Source: JAGQWW01 sp041392845 (GTDB lineage Bacteria; Bacteroidota; Bacteroidia; Chitinophagales; Saprospiraceae). Taken from it: a stretch of DNA of 64,000 nt. Positions 8,246-16,911 of the stretch are shown here, piece by piece (the stretch's first letter is position 1; each line of letters opens with the position of its first letter). Location: NCBI GenBank assembly GCA_041392845.1, contig JAWKLG010000029.1, positions 21,522 to 85,521 of the forward strand. The letters run 5' to 3'. The notes under the pieces were generated by a model. The model ran no database searches, was not told where the DNA came from, and saw only the letters and a list, made by a program, of their open reading frames with translations. Made by a program: the position numbers and the translations under genes.

Positions 8246-8681
8246 AGGCACCATTCAAATGAGAACGATAAACTTTTTCGAGTTCATCATCTGGATATTC
8301 TTTATCGAATTGGTATTTCATTATATCGTGGGTAGTAACAATTCCTTTCAGGACTTTATTGTCGTCAATGATTGGTAAGCCGTGGAAGAGGTGGCGAAGA
8401 AAAATCTGAGCTGCTGCACCGATTTTCTCTTGAGGCTCCAATGTAACAATATTAGTAGTCATGATATCGCTGACTTTCATATTGTTGTATTCATCGAAGG
8501 TCTTATTGAGTTTAACTAAATCATATGTAGTAACAATACCAACCAAGACCGAATTGTCGACTACCGGAATATGATGGAATCTTTTATCGAAAAGAATCTC
8601 CTTTACTTTTGAAAGTGAATCATTCGGAGCGACCGTAATAACATTAGTGGTCATAATTGTTGAAAGTGGTTCATTCATCAT
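8244..8681 (-). CDS. Tandem CBS-domain protein
   Basis: 145 residues made of two CBS motifs: residues about 5-60 (MTTNVITVAPNDSLSKV, HHIPVVDN, LVGIVTTYDLV) and about 70-130 (MTTNIVTLEPQEKIGAA, HGLPIIDD, LKGIVTTHDIM). CBS pairs bind adenosine nucleotides (AMP, ATP, SAM) and act as energy sensors for other proteins. No catalytic or transport domain is attached, so this is a stand-alone sensor whose partner cannot be seen. It is transcribed away from the response regulator side, 83 bases downstream of that gene on the same strand. Confidence 0.88.
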   Translation of the reverse strand: MMNEPLSTIMTTNVITVAPNDSLSKVKEILFDKRFHHIPVVDNSVLVGIVTTYDLVKLNKTFDEYNNMKVSDIMTTNIVTLEPQEKIGAAAQIFLRHLFHGLPIIDDNKVLKGIVTTHDIMKYQFDKEYPDDELEKVYRSHLNGA

Positions 8682-8764
8682 ATCGCTGAGATTTTAGTGA
8701 AGGCACAAATGCTTGGTTTTAAGTTAAATCAAATCCTCGATATTTAAAAACTTTTCACAAAATT

Positions 8765-9445
8765 TCAGGCGACAAACTTGTATCCAACTCCTCTTACTGA
8801 ATGGAAATAAGTTGGATTCCTCGGATCTTTTTCAAAATATTTTCGAAAGGAAAGAATGAAATTATCGATGGTTCTTGTTGATGGGAAAACATCGTAACCC
8901 CAAACAGATTGGAGAATTTGTTGTCTTGAAACTACCTCATTTTGTCTATCTACCAAAAGTTTTATCAACATTGCTTCTCTTTTGGTTAGATTAAATTTAC
9001 CGTTTACTCCTTTCGCTTCATAGGTAAGAAAGTTGACCCAATTGTCACCAAAAGAATAAACCTCCGGAGTATTCCCAGGATTTTCGCTGGTCCTCTTGAT
9101 CAGATTTTGAATTCGAAGCAATAGTTCATCCAGGTGGAATGGTTTGGGCAAATAATCATCAGCTCCTTTTTTAAGACCTGCGATTCTATCTTCCGGCTCA
9201 CCTTTGGCAGTAAGCATTAGAATTGGGACTTTGAGATTGGTAAGCCTTATTTGCTCGCAAACATCCAGACCAGTTAATTCTGGTAACATGATGTCAAGAA
9301 TGATTAAATCGAAGTGTTCAGATTTGAACCTGTTGAGACCTTCCCTACCGGTTTTTGCTTCAACAACTTCAAATCCATCCAACTCCAAATTAAGCTTGAC
9401 GCTTTCTCTTATGTTTTCTTCGTCTTCTACTAATAAAACTCTCAT
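8765..9445 (-). CDS. OmpR/PhoB-family response regulator
   Basis: 226 residues. Receiver domain with the acidic pair E7/D8, phosphoacceptor D51 (LIILDIMLPE), the switch threonine in MLTAKG and the lysine in YLPKPF; a winged-helix DNA-binding domain follows (NLTKREAMLIKLL, then TRTIDNFILSFRKYFE and GVGYKFV). No histidine kinase gene is next to it, so the partner must be encoded elsewhere. The start at 9445 gives a normal receiver N-terminus (MRVLLVEDEENIRES). It could control the CBS gene behind it, but nothing in the sequence proves that. Confidence 0.93.
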   Translation of the reverse strand: MRVLLVEDEENIRESVKLNLELDGFEVVEAKTGREGLNRFKSEHFDLIILDIMLPELTGLDVCEQIRLTNLKVPILMLTAKGEPEDRIAGLKKGADDYLPKPFHLDELLLRIQNLIKRTSENPGNTPEVYSFGDNWVNFLTYEAKGVNGKFNLTKREAMLIKLLVDRQNEVVSRQQILQSVWGYDVFPSTRTIDNFILSFRKYFEKDPRNPTYFHSVRGVGYKFVA

Positions 9446-9487
9446 ATCGGTTTGAATTGACTCCTAAAGTAAGGTCTTTTCGCTTTA

Positions 9488-9528
9488 AATTAAAAAGAAA
9501 AGGGCACCTTGCTGTAAGATGCCCTTTC
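9488..9528 (-). terminator. Terminator of ahcY
   Basis: On the minus strand the arms AAAGGGCA / TGCCCTTT (9527-9520 and 9506-9499) enclose a 13-base loop and are followed by a T-rich run (TTTTCTTTTTAATTT). It lies 19 bases beyond the ahcY stop. Confidence 0.8.
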
Positions 9529-9546
9529 ACTTTTATTTTAAACAGA

Positions 9547-10860
9547 TTAATATCTGTAATAATCTGGTTTGTATGGACCTTCCTGCTCTACTCCGATATA
9601 TTCGGCTTGATCAGGAGTAAGTTTTTCTAATTCTACACCCAATTTAGCCAGGTGTAATCTTGCAACTTCTTCATCCAGATGCTTAGGAAGCATGTAAACC
9701 TGGTTTTCGTATTGGTCACGATTGGTCCAAAGTTCTATTTGAGCCAAAGTCTGGTTTGTAAATGAGTTAGACATTACGAAAGAAGGGTGTCCTGTTGCGC
9801 ATCCAAGATTAACCAACCTTCCTTCGGCCAGCAAAATGATGTCTTTTCCGTCTACGGTATATTTATCAACCTGAGGTTTGATTTCTACTTTTGAACTACC
9901 ATAGTTTGATTTCAACCATGCAACATCGATTTCATTGTCGAAGTGACCAATGTTACAAACAATGGTTTTGTCGTTCATCAATTTGAAATGCTCACCTTTT
10001 ACGATGTCTTTGTTACCTGTTGCAGTAACGACCATATCTGCTCTAGGAATAGCGGATTTCATACTCTTTACCTCATAACCATCCATAGCAGCCTGAAGTG
10101 CACAAATTGGGTCAATCTCAGTTACAATTACACGACAACCTGCTCCTCTCAAAGAAGCTGCAGTTCCTTTTCCAACATCACCATAACCAGCAACAACAGC
10201 TACTTTTCCTGCCATCATTACATCGGTTGCCCTTCTGATTGCATCTACTGCAGATTCTTTACAGCCATATTTGTTATCAAACTTAGATTTCGTAACGGAG
10301 TCATTTACATTGATAGCAGGCATTGGAAGCGTACCTTTTTTCATACGCTCATATAGTCTGTGTACACCGGTAGTAGTTTCTTCACTCAAACCATTGATGC
10401 CATCCACCAATTCAGGATAACGATCCAATACCATATTGGTAAGATCACCACCATCGTCAAGGATCATGTTCAAAGGTTTACCACCTTCAAATGCAAATAA
10501 AGTTTGCTCAATACACCAGTCAAATTCTTCCTCTGTCATCCCTTTCCAGGCATATACCGGAATTCCGGCAGCTGCAATAGCTGCTGCTGCATGATCCTGA
10601 GTAGAAAAGATATTACAAGAAGACCAGGTAACTTCCGCGCCCAATTCAACTAAAGTTTCAATCAATACTGCAGTTTGGATGGTCATATGCAAACAACCTG
10701 CAATTCTTGCGTTTGCTAATGGTTTAGATTTGCCATACTTCTCACGTAGTGCCATCAAACCCGGCATTTCTGCTTCTGCCAGTTCAATTTCTTTTCTACC
10801 CCAATCAGCCAGGGAAATATCCTTTACTTTGTATTTTACCTTAGAATCTACAGTTTGCAT
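9547..10860 (-). CDS. ahcY: Adenosylhomocysteinase (S-adenosylhomocysteine hydrolase)
   Basis: 437 residues. The enzyme splits S-adenosylhomocysteine into adenosine and homocysteine using bound NAD, thereby recycling the by-product of methyltransferases. Signatures seen are ADWGRKEIELAEAEMPGLM at the N-terminus, SCNIFSTQDHAAAAI, the NAD-binding GYGDVGKGTAASLRGAG, CNIGHFDNEID, and the C-terminal KPDYYRY that closes the NAD site in the tetramer. The length is typical of the bacterial form. On the minus strand a TAATTTTG at 10909-10902 could be its -7 box. It is a single-gene unit with its own terminator. Confidence 0.97.
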   Translation of the reverse strand: MQTVDSKVKYKVKDISLADWGRKEIELAEAEMPGLMALREKYGKSKPLANARIAGCLHMTIQTAVLIETLVELGAEVTWSSCNIFSTQDHAAAAIAAAGIPVYAWKGMTEEEFDWCIEQTLFAFEGGKPLNMILDDGGDLTNMVLDRYPELVDGINGLSEETTTGVHRLYERMKKGTLPMPAINVNDSVTKSKFDNKYGCKESAVDAIRRATDVMMAGKVAVVAGYGDVGKGTAASLRGAGCRVIVTEIDPICALQAAMDGYEVKSMKSAIPRADMVVTATGNKDIVKGEHFKLMNDKTIVCNIGHFDNEIDVAWLKSNYGSSKVEIKPQVDKYTVDGKDIILLAEGRLVNLGCATGHPSFVMSNSFTNQTLAQIELWTNRDQYENQVYMLPKHLDEEVARLHLAKLGVELEKLTPDQAEYIGVEQEGPYKPDYYRY

Positions 10861-10978
10861 TTGAATTTTTTTCGTTTAAAGATTTAATGCTAAAAGCGGC
10901 GCAAAATTACGCTTTTCAAGGGGGTAAAACAATAATAATAGTAAGGAGTTTAATGAATTGCTAAAATAAAAAAGGGGA

Positions 10979-11473
10979 TTATTTGTCACTTTTCCCAAGT
11001 CTCATTGGATAGACCGGAAATCCAGCACTCCCATAATGTGCATATTTAGTTTCGGATATCAAAGGGAACTGATAATGGTTGGAAAAGCTTTTGAAGAAGG
11101 CAGTCAACTCATCTGTATTGATATTTCTTGACTGGGGTTTCAAATAATAGGCTAAATGGTCAATCGTACCTGATGCATTCCAAAAAACATGCACCCAAAT
11201 TTTGACCCCATTGATATCGAAATCAATTTGATCCGCATATGCTTCCATTTCCATAAGCATACTCTGCCATTTTTCATGAGCCGCTACTAAGTCATTATCA
11301 CAAGCTTCTAATAACAAAGTTTTGTAATCAATAGATAACATTTCATATTCCTTTTCATATTGACCCAGCAAAAAAACTTTAGGTAATTCTCCTTCCTGGT
11401 TAACTGTAGATGACACAGTCAAAAAGCCTGAAACCAGCAATAAAAATGAAAAGGCAAACAAACGGGGTTCCAT
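10979..11473 (-). CDS. Small secreted protein of unknown function
   Basis: 164 residues with a clear signal peptide (LFAFSFLLLVSGFLTVSS). I do not recognise the family. The mature part is mixed helix and strand; the stretch INGVKIWVHVFWNASGTIDHLAYYLKP followed by FFKSF and SETKYAHYGSAGFPVYP looks like a compact alpha/beta domain, somewhat like the C-terminal fold of TonB-type proteins, which is only an impression. It lies upstream of ahcY on the same strand, 118 bases away, and divergent from sqr, so its promoter shares the intergenic region with the sqr palindromes. Confidence 0.7.
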   Translation of the reverse strand: MEPRLFAFSFLLLVSGFLTVSSTVNQEGELPKVFLLGQYEKEYEMLSIDYKTLLLEACDNDLVAAHEKWQSMLMEMEAYADQIDFDINGVKIWVHVFWNASGTIDHLAYYLKPQSRNINTDELTAFFKSFSNHYQFPLISETKYAHYGSAGFPVYPMRLGKSDK

Positions 11474-11569
11474 TATTCTATTTTTTACAAATTTATAAAA
11501 AACAAATTAAAAAAAATGACATTTGTTTGTATTTACAAGCAATTCGTATAAAAGTTTCATTGTCAAGCC

Positions 11570-11593
11570 CATTTGTGATACAGTTCACAAATG
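11570..11593. promoter_or_regulatory. Perfect CRP/FNR-type palindrome upstream of sqr
   Basis: CATTTGTGA, six bases, TCACAAATG: a perfect 9-bp inverted repeat with the same layout as the classical CRP site (TGTGA-N6-TCACA). It lies between two divergent genes, 97 bases upstream of the minus-strand secreted-protein start and about 165 bases before the sqr start. It is followed directly by a second palindrome. A Crp/Fnr-family regulator is the obvious candidate; no T-run follows, so it is not a terminator. Confidence 0.65.
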
Positions 11594-11609
11594 ATTTTGA
11601 TTAAAATCA
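11592..11609. promoter_or_regulatory. Second palindrome, FNR-box-like, next to the first
   Basis: TGATTTT-GATT-AAAATCA, a perfect 7-bp inverted repeat. It includes TTGAT-N4-ATCAC, one base off the FNR/ANR box TTGAT-N4-ATCAA. It abuts the CRP-type palindrome, which suggests paired binding of a dimeric regulator or of two regulators. Confidence 0.5.
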
Positions 11610-11757
11610 CCAGCTTTAGGTCACTGATGTAATCGTTATTTAAAAAATTTACAAAGAACTTTATACCGTAATCAATCAAAAAGGGGTAAAACCATAAAAC
11701 TGTGTGGGGATTTATCCAATGGCGGTATCCTTATTTTCAAACCAAAAAATGTTAGCC

Positions 11758-12996
11758 ATGAATCACTTTCAAGTATTAGTAGTAGGTGGCGGAAATGCAG
11801 GCTTGTCTATCACATCAAAACTTTTATTAAAAGACCCCAAGCTTAATATTGGGATTATTGAACCATCAGAAAAACACTATTATCAGCCTGCATGGACATT
11901 AGTTGGTGGCGGTGTTTATGATGTAAAAGATACTGAAAAACAAGAGAAGGATTTTATCCCAAAAGGTTCTACCTGGATTAAAGATGCGGTTTCAACTTTT
12001 GAACCGGAACAAAATCAGCTTACTTGTAAATCAGGTACAAAATACACCTATGATTATTTAGTAGTTGTACCGGGTATCCAACTAGACTGGCATAAGGTTA
12101 AGGGCCTAAAGGAAACCATAGGAAAGAATGGTGTAACGAGCAATTATCGCTATGATTTGGCACCCTACACTTATGAATGTTTGAAAAACTTTAAGGGCGG
12201 TAACGCTTTGTTTACTTCTCCCAATACTCCGGTAAAATGTGGTGGTGCTCCTCAAAAAATTATGTACCTGGCTTCAGATAATTTAAGAAAGAGAGGCTTG
12301 TTGAAAGGCTCGAATGTACACTTCTTTAACGGTGGTACCATGTTATTTGGGGTTGAGAAATACGCTAAAGTTCTAAAAAAAGTGGTTGCGAGATATGGAA
12401 TTCAGGAACACCACAAACACAACCTGGTTGAAATCGATGGAAATCGAAAAATTGCCTGGTTTGAAACGCCTGAAGGTGAAAGAGTTGAACAAGCATTTGA
12501 TATGATTCATGTGGTTCCGCCTCAAAGTGCACCAGATTTTGTAAAGTATAGCCCATTGGCTATTCAGGATCCTACTTTGTCAGCTGGAACTCCATGTACT
12601 CCGGAAACGGCCGGAGAGAACTTTTTCGGTTGGGTGGATGTAGATAAATTCACCTTGCAACACAACAGATATCCCAATGTGTTCAGTTGTGGCGATGTTG
12701 CCAATACCCCAAATGCCAAGACTGGGGCAGCAGTTAGAAAGCAGGCACCTGTTTTGGTTGACAACCTTATTCACGTTATGAAGGGTGGTAATCTGGATGC
12801 GAAATATAATGGTTATGGATCTTGTCCATTAACAACCGGCTATGGTAAATTAGTTTTGGCTGAATTTGACTATAATAATCAACCTACTGAAACATTTCCA
12901 TTCAACCAGGCCAAAGAAAGATGGTCTATGTGGATGCTGAAAACCAAAGTTTTACCGTGGATGTATTGGAACAGGATTTTGCAAGGTAAAGCATAA
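11758..12996 (+). CDS. sqr: Sulfide:quinone oxidoreductase, type II (mitochondrial-like)
   Basis: 412 residues from the ATG at 11758. The enzyme oxidises sulfide to sulfane sulfur and passes electrons through FAD to the quinone pool at the membrane. N-terminal FAD site VVGGGNAG (GGGNAG at 10-15), then PSEKHYYQPAWTLVGGG. The two redox cysteines of the type II (human SQOR-like) family are present: C161 in NTPVKCGGAPQ and C356 in GSCPLTTGY. The C-terminal region ETFPFNQAKERWSMW and LPWMYWN also matches the mitochondrial type. GTG 11704 and ATG 11719 are possible earlier starts, but the family begins at about MNHFQVLVVGG. It is a single gene with a terminator; the palindromes upstream suggest regulation by oxygen, sulfide or redox state. 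Confidence 0.92.
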   Translation: MNHFQVLVVGGGNAGLSITSKLLLKDPKLNIGIIEPSEKHYYQPAWTLVGGGVYDVKDTEKQEKDFIPKGSTWIKDAVSTFEPEQNQLTCKSGTKYTYDYLVVVPGIQLDWHKVKGLKETIGKNGVTSNYRYDLAPYTYECLKNFKGGNALFTSPNTPVKCGGAPQKIMYLASDNLRKRGLLKGSNVHFFNGGTMLFGVEKYAKVLKKVVARYGIQEHHKHNLVEIDGNRKIAWFETPEGERVEQAFDMIHVVPPQSAPDFVKYSPLAIQDPTLSAGTPCTPETAGENFFGWVDVDKFTLQHNRYPNVFSCGDVANTPNAKTGAAVRKQAPVLVDNLIHVMKGGNLDAKYNGYGSCPLTTGYGKLVLAEFDYNNQPTETFPFNQAKERWSMWMLKTKVLPWMYWNRILQGKA

Positions 12997-13007
12997 CAAG
13001 CCTTTTC

Positions 13008-13045
13008 ATAAAAAAAAGCTCCTGGTTTTCCAGGAGCTTTTTTTT
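13008..13045. terminator. Bidirectional terminator between sqr and ffh
   Basis: A7, AGCTCCTGG / CCAGGAGCT, 4-base T loop, then T8. It serves both convergent genes; the ffh stop codon is at its edge. Confidence 0.92.
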
Positions 13046-14384
13046 ATTTCATTTTTGGTCCACCAGGCATCATACCTCCCAGCTTATTCATTGGCATTTT
13101 TGACATTTTATGCATCATCTTTCGCATCTGATCAAATTGCCTGATAAACATATTGATATCGTTGATATCCCTTCCACAACCTCTGGCTATTCTCTTCTTC
13201 CTGCTTAGATTTAACAATTCTGGATTAGATCTTTCCTGTGGAGTCATGGATTGAATTATTGCCTCAACTTTTAAGAAGGCTTTGTCATCAATCTCAACAT
13301 CTTTTAAGGCCTTACCCATACCCGGCATCATGCCCAAAAGTGAACGGATGTCCCCCATTCTTTTCAAAGCATTCAACTGGGAAAGCATGTCGTTGAAATC
13401 AAATTTATTTTTTCGGATTTTTTTCTCAAGTCTCTTGGCCTCTTCTTCAGAAAACTGATCCTGTGCTCTTTCTACAAAGGAAACCACGTCACCCATACCA
13501 AGAATACGCTGCGCCATCCTTTCTGGATAGAACACATCCAGTGTGTCCATTTTCTCACCGGTACTGACAAATTTGATAGGTTTTCCAACTGTATACTTGA
13601 TGGAAAGAGCCGCACCACCTCTGGTGTCACCATCCAGCTTGGTTAGAACAACACCGTCGTAATCTATTCTCTCATTAAAGGCTTTGGCTGTATTAACAGC
13701 ATCCTGACCCGTCATGGAGTCTACTACTAACAAGGTCTCATTTGGTGAAATTGATTCCTTAATCTTTGAGATTTCATTCATCATTTGCTCATCTACCGCC
13801 AAACGACCGGCAGTATCGACAATAACCAAATCATGGCCATTGTTTTGAGCATATCCAATTGCATTCAGGGCAATTTCAACCGGATTTTTATTTTCTTCTT
13901 CCTTATAAACAGGAACATTGATCTGTTCTCCAAGTACGGTAAGCTGATTGATCGCAGCAGGACGATACACATCACAAGCTACCAATAATGGTCTTTTTGT
14001 TTTCTTGCTTTTAAGGAAGTTGGCAAGTTTTGCAGAAAAAGTTGTTTTACCTGACCCTTGCAAACCGGCGATCAAAACTACACCAGGTTTGCCTTTTATA
14101 TTTATACCAACAGATTGGCCACCCATCAATTCAGTCAATTCATCCTGAACGATTTTCACCATCAACTGGCCAGGCTTTACGGCTTTCAATACGTTTTCAG
14201 TACCTAAAGCTTTGTCCTTGATCTTATCGGTAAATTCTTTGGCGATTTTATAATTTACGTCGGCACCTACCAGCGCACGTCTAATTTCTTTAACCGATTC
14301 AGCAATATTTAATTCGGTCAATTTGTTGTCACCGGTCAAAACCTTAAAGGCACCTTCCAGTCTTTCATTCAAACTCTCAAACAT
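13044..14384 (-). CDS. ffh: Signal recognition particle protein Ffh (SRP54)
   Basis: 446 residues. With 4.5S RNA it binds signal sequences of nascent membrane proteins and docks to FtsY. N domain (residues 1-90), GTPase G domain with P-loop GLQGSGKTT (about 106-114), DTAGRL and TKLDGD, and a methionine-rich M domain (about 300-446) with the RNA-binding helix-turn-helix RIARGCG and the repeated MRKMMHKMSKM. The C-terminal tail MNKLGGMMPGGPKMK is Met/Gly-rich as usual. On the minus strand a TATATTTG -7 box lies at 14442-14435, inside the hairpin annotated next. Confidence 0.97.
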   Translation of the reverse strand: MFESLNERLEGAFKVLTGDNKLTELNIAESVKEIRRALVGADVNYKIAKEFTDKIKDKALGTENVLKAVKPGQLMVKIVQDELTELMGGQSVGINIKGKPGVVLIAGLQGSGKTTFSAKLANFLKSKKTKRPLLVACDVYRPAAINQLTVLGEQINVPVYKEEENKNPVEIALNAIGYAQNNGHDLVIVDTAGRLAVDEQMMNEISKIKESISPNETLLVVDSMTGQDAVNTAKAFNERIDYDGVVLTKLDGDTRGGAALSIKYTVGKPIKFVSTGEKMDTLDVFYPERMAQRILGMGDVVSFVERAQDQFSEEEAKRLEKKIRKNKFDFNDMLSQLNALKRMGDIRSLLGMMPGMGKALKDVEIDDKAFLKVEAIIQSMTPQERSNPELLNLSRKKRIARGCGRDINDINMFIRQFDQMRKMMHKMSKMPMNKLGGMMPGGPKMK

Positions 14385-14426
14385 TTCCTAATAAATTTTT
14401 AGGGTAAATCTTTTTCCTAAAATCGA

Positions 14427-14460
14427 AACAGGCGCAAATATAAGTTATTTGGCGCCTGTT
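14427..14460 (-). promoter_or_regulatory. Hairpin with embedded ffh -7 box, also the end of the ferritin transcript
   Basis: Arms AACAGGCGC / GCGCCTGTT are perfect over 9 bp and extend to about 14 bp (AAATA/TATTT) with one bulge. It lies between ferritin (upstream on the minus strand) and ffh. On the minus strand only a weak T-run follows, and TATATTTG (14442-14435) fits the -7 consensus. It may both terminate ferritin and carry the ffh promoter. Confidence 0.5.
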
Positions 14461-14489
14461 GTTGATTCTTTTCAGAAAATAATGCCATC

Positions 14490-15014
14490 TTAAGCAGCTT
14501 CACCGTCTTCCGCTGCAGCAGTTTCTTTATTAATAGCTTCAACCTCTTTGTCTATAAAGTATAAACTTTGCGGGCCGTCGCCAATTATTTTAATCCTGTC
14601 CAAAATGGTACGCATCAATGCCTCTTCCTCTCTTTGTTCTGCAACATACCATTGAAGGAAATGGTGGGTTGTAAAATCATCTTCTTTATTGGCCAGGTCA
14701 ATCAATTTGTGAATGGACTGGGTAACCTTTTGTTCGTGACCATATACCTGCTCAAACATTTTTTGAATGGAATCAAATTCCCGGGGTGCTTGTTTGATTT
14801 CAGGAGCCAATGCATGACCATCCACGTCGCTGATATAATCAAAGATTTTTAACATGTGCATTCTTTCTTCTTCAGACTGTCTCCTCATGAAATCTTTGCA
14901 ACCGTTCATTCCCTCTTTGTCGCACCAAGAGGCCATAGATAAATATAAAAAAGAAGCATATCCTTCCAGAACGATTTGTTCATTGAGGGCCTTTTCCATT
15001 TTCTTCGATATCAT
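14490..15014 (-). CDS. ftnA: Ferritin (bacterial non-haem type)
   Basis: 174 residues forming a four-helix bundle that assembles into a 24-subunit iron-storage shell. All ferroxidase ligands are at the canonical bacterial positions: E17, E50, H53, E94, Q127 and E130 (SEEERMH at 47-53, GHEQ at 92-95, AEQREEE at 125-131). No haem-binding methionine pattern of bacterioferritin is evident. The C-terminus is extended by a short acidic Ala/Glu tail. It is transcribed alone, downstream of the membrane-protein pair at 15085-16777 with a 70-base gap, so it may be partly read from that pair. Confidence 0.95.
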   Translation of the reverse strand: MISKKMEKALNEQIVLEGYASFLYLSMASWCDKEGMNGCKDFMRRQSEEERMHMLKIFDYISDVDGHALAPEIKQAPREFDSIQKMFEQVYGHEQKVTQSIHKLIDLANKEDDFTTHHFLQWYVAEQREEEALMRTILDRIKIIGDGPQSLYFIDKEVEAINKETAAAEDGEAA

Positions 15015-15084
15015 AATCTCTATTTATTTTTTATTAAATGTATATTTTTAAACAGTAAACTCGTAGTAGAGTTGCACCTTTTAA

Positions 15085-16194
15085 TCAATTATTTTGACTG
15101 TTTTTCTTTTTGAGTTTTCTGGATTTCAAAACGGATTGTATCCAGGTTGGAATGATTAAAACTCCCGCTAACAAGTAAAGGTAGTAGGTAAGAAATCTCC
15201 AAAAGAAATTGATTAGTGGCGATATTCCGGAAGGTACAAAGTCCTTTAAGAATCCTCCGAAAACATATTCTATAATGCCTGCTCCTCCCGGAGTGGGACT
15301 AAATGCAATCAATATAAACATGGACATCTGACGGGAATACAATAAAAGTTGATCCCAAATAGCCATAGAGATGTCAGGAACCAGTGCAATTATCAAACAG
15401 TTTAACAAGATAAATCTACAAGCCCATGCTATAGAAGTACTTAAAAAAGCTTTCCAATGATAAGACCAACTTTGCTTTTTGAGTTCACCGGAGGTTGCAA
15501 TCATGTTTTCTCCTAGCTCTACTGCTCCTTTTCTCCACTTTCTTAAAAAGCTAATTTTGGTAAATCCAACCAAAAGCCTTTTCATTTGCACCGGATTCAC
15601 AAATAGACCATAATAAAATATCAATCCGTACGAAAACATTAAAAGGTAAAAAGTAATAAAAGAAATACCCCAACTATTAAGCATTCCAAAGCCTGTCATG
15701 CTTGGGTGTATTACTTCAAAACCCATCAATAATATAAGAACAGGGAGAAGTGCAATGAAGAAAAGGGTGTCCAAAACGACAGTGTATAAAACAATCGTTG
15801 CAGTTTTTGCTGTTGACAACTTTTCTTGAGCCAGAACAAAAAACGCAACAGCAGAACCACCTACACTCGTTGGAGAAACAGCTGAACTAAATTCCCAAAT
15901 GAAAATTAGTTGGATACATTTGAGCCAGGAAAATTTTTTGTCTGATAAAACCCTTAATCGATAAGCATATGCTGCATGTCTTAGGGCCAGAAAAAAAATA
16001 GAAGCACCAATCCAAAAGAAGGTATGAAAACTCCAGGGGATTTTGTCAAACTCTTCCAATTCGAATTCTCTGAATAAAAGGTAGATAACCACACCAATAC
16101 CAATAACCACGGGCAATATAATTCTTGAAAGTCTGATTGACTCCAAGGCATCTTTCTGCTCTTCATTTAATGGTTGGGTATTGTTATCTTTCAA
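15085..16194 (-). CDS. Lysylphosphatidylglycerol synthase TM-type (flippase-like) membrane protein
   Basis: 369 residues, about eight membrane helices, basic Lys-rich tail (KSRKLKKKN). It belongs to the family that corresponds to the membrane half of MprF (UPF0104/YbhN-like), which moves or modifies lipids; no lysyl-transferase domain is attached. Family motifs are SAVSPTSVGGSAVAFFVLAQ and FSPTPGGAGIIEYVFGGF, each with a Pro/Gly-rich re-entrant look. The start is TTG at 16194, since no ATG or GTG is available before the first helix. It lies 7 bases after the next upstream gene, so the two form an operon. A paralogue is at 25645-26727. Confidence 0.85.
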   Translation of the reverse strand: MKDNNTQPLNEEQKDALESIRLSRIILPVVIGIGVVIYLLFREFELEEFDKIPWSFHTFFWIGASIFFLALRHAAYAYRLRVLSDKKFSWLKCIQLIFIWEFSSAVSPTSVGGSAVAFFVLAQEKLSTAKTATIVLYTVVLDTLFFIALLPVLILLMGFEVIHPSMTGFGMLNSWGISFITFYLLMFSYGLIFYYGLFVNPVQMKRLLVGFTKISFLRKWRKGAVELGENMIATSGELKKQSWSYHWKAFLSTSIAWACRFILLNCLIIALVPDISMAIWDQLLLYSRQMSMFILIAFSPTPGGAGIIEYVFGGFLKDFVPSGISPLINFFWRFLTYYLYLLAGVLIIPTWIQSVLKSRKLKKKNSQNN

Positions 16195-16201
16195 GGTTCT
16201 A

Positions 16202-16777
16202 TTATTTAATCGATTCAGGGTTTACCCAGATGAAGCCCCAAAATCCTTCAGTTAATTCTAAAGTTACGGTGTCTCCTTTTTTTAATTCCTGGGAAACTGA
16301 TTTCAAGCTGATTTTTTCAGGGTGGTTTTTATAAAAAATAAAAACATCATAGTCGTAAATTGGATCAGAAAGTGATTTTTGAGGCTGACTTCTTCTGCTC
16401 ACTTCAAAAATTTCAAAAGCTTTTAAATAGGTTTTTTTATAAGAAAAATACCTGTTTGAAAGACTACCCAACAAGGGAGCAAAAATAATAGTCGTAATGA
16501 AAATGATTAAAAATGCACGGATTTTATCAAGATTAGTTTTTTCTCCCTTTGCAAAAATCCATGAAAAATAGGCCGCCGCTATTCCTATTATCATAACTGA
16601 CCACAATATCAATGACTTGAAATTCAAAATGTTTTCAAACCGGGCAAATTCAAATACATAAGAAATAATTAGAAAGAAAATTATGGTGGCTAATACCCAC
16701 GCACGAATTCTTTGATTCCAGTTTAAATGGAAAAACAAAGGTCGGGTATCGTCACCACGTTTGAATTTTTCGGACAT
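16202..16777 (-). CDS. Membrane protein of unknown function
   Basis: 191 residues. Three to four membrane helices (about residues 28-45, 57-75 and 87-104) are followed by a soluble C-terminal part of about 80 residues rich in charged and aromatic residues (KKGDTVTLELTEGFWGFIWV), which could be a small beta domain on the membrane face. I do not recognise the family. Its end lies 7 bases from the start of the flippase-like gene on the same strand, so the two are almost certainly co-transcribed and may act together. Confidence 0.72.
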   Translation of the reverse strand: MSEKFKRGDDTRPLFFHLNWNQRIRAWVLATIIFFLIISYVFEFARFENILNFKSLILWSVMIIGIAAAYFSWIFAKGEKTNLDKIRAFLIIFITTIIFAPLLGSLSNRYFSYKKTYLKAFEIFEVSRRSQPQKSLSDPIYDYDVFIFYKNHPEKISLKSVSQELKKGDTVTLELTEGFWGFIWVNPESIK

Positions 16778-16911
16778 CTAATTAAGTTTCTATTGAACAA
16801 TTGGCTATAAATCAGAGCCATCCATGCATTTTTGACACAATTTTGCGAATTTGCATAAAGTAATTGAATTCCCTCCTTTCAATTTCCATATTTCATTTAA
16901 ATATAATTTTG

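Noticed and set aside
10861..10978. SAM or SAH riboswitch before ahcY
   Set aside because: The 118-base region is AT-rich and I see no conserved riboswitch stem; only a TAATTTTG -7 box is visible.
11704..11757. GTG at 11704 as sqr start
   Set aside because: It adds 18 residues before the FAD-binding strand that are absent in the family; ATG 11758 gives the usual N-terminus.
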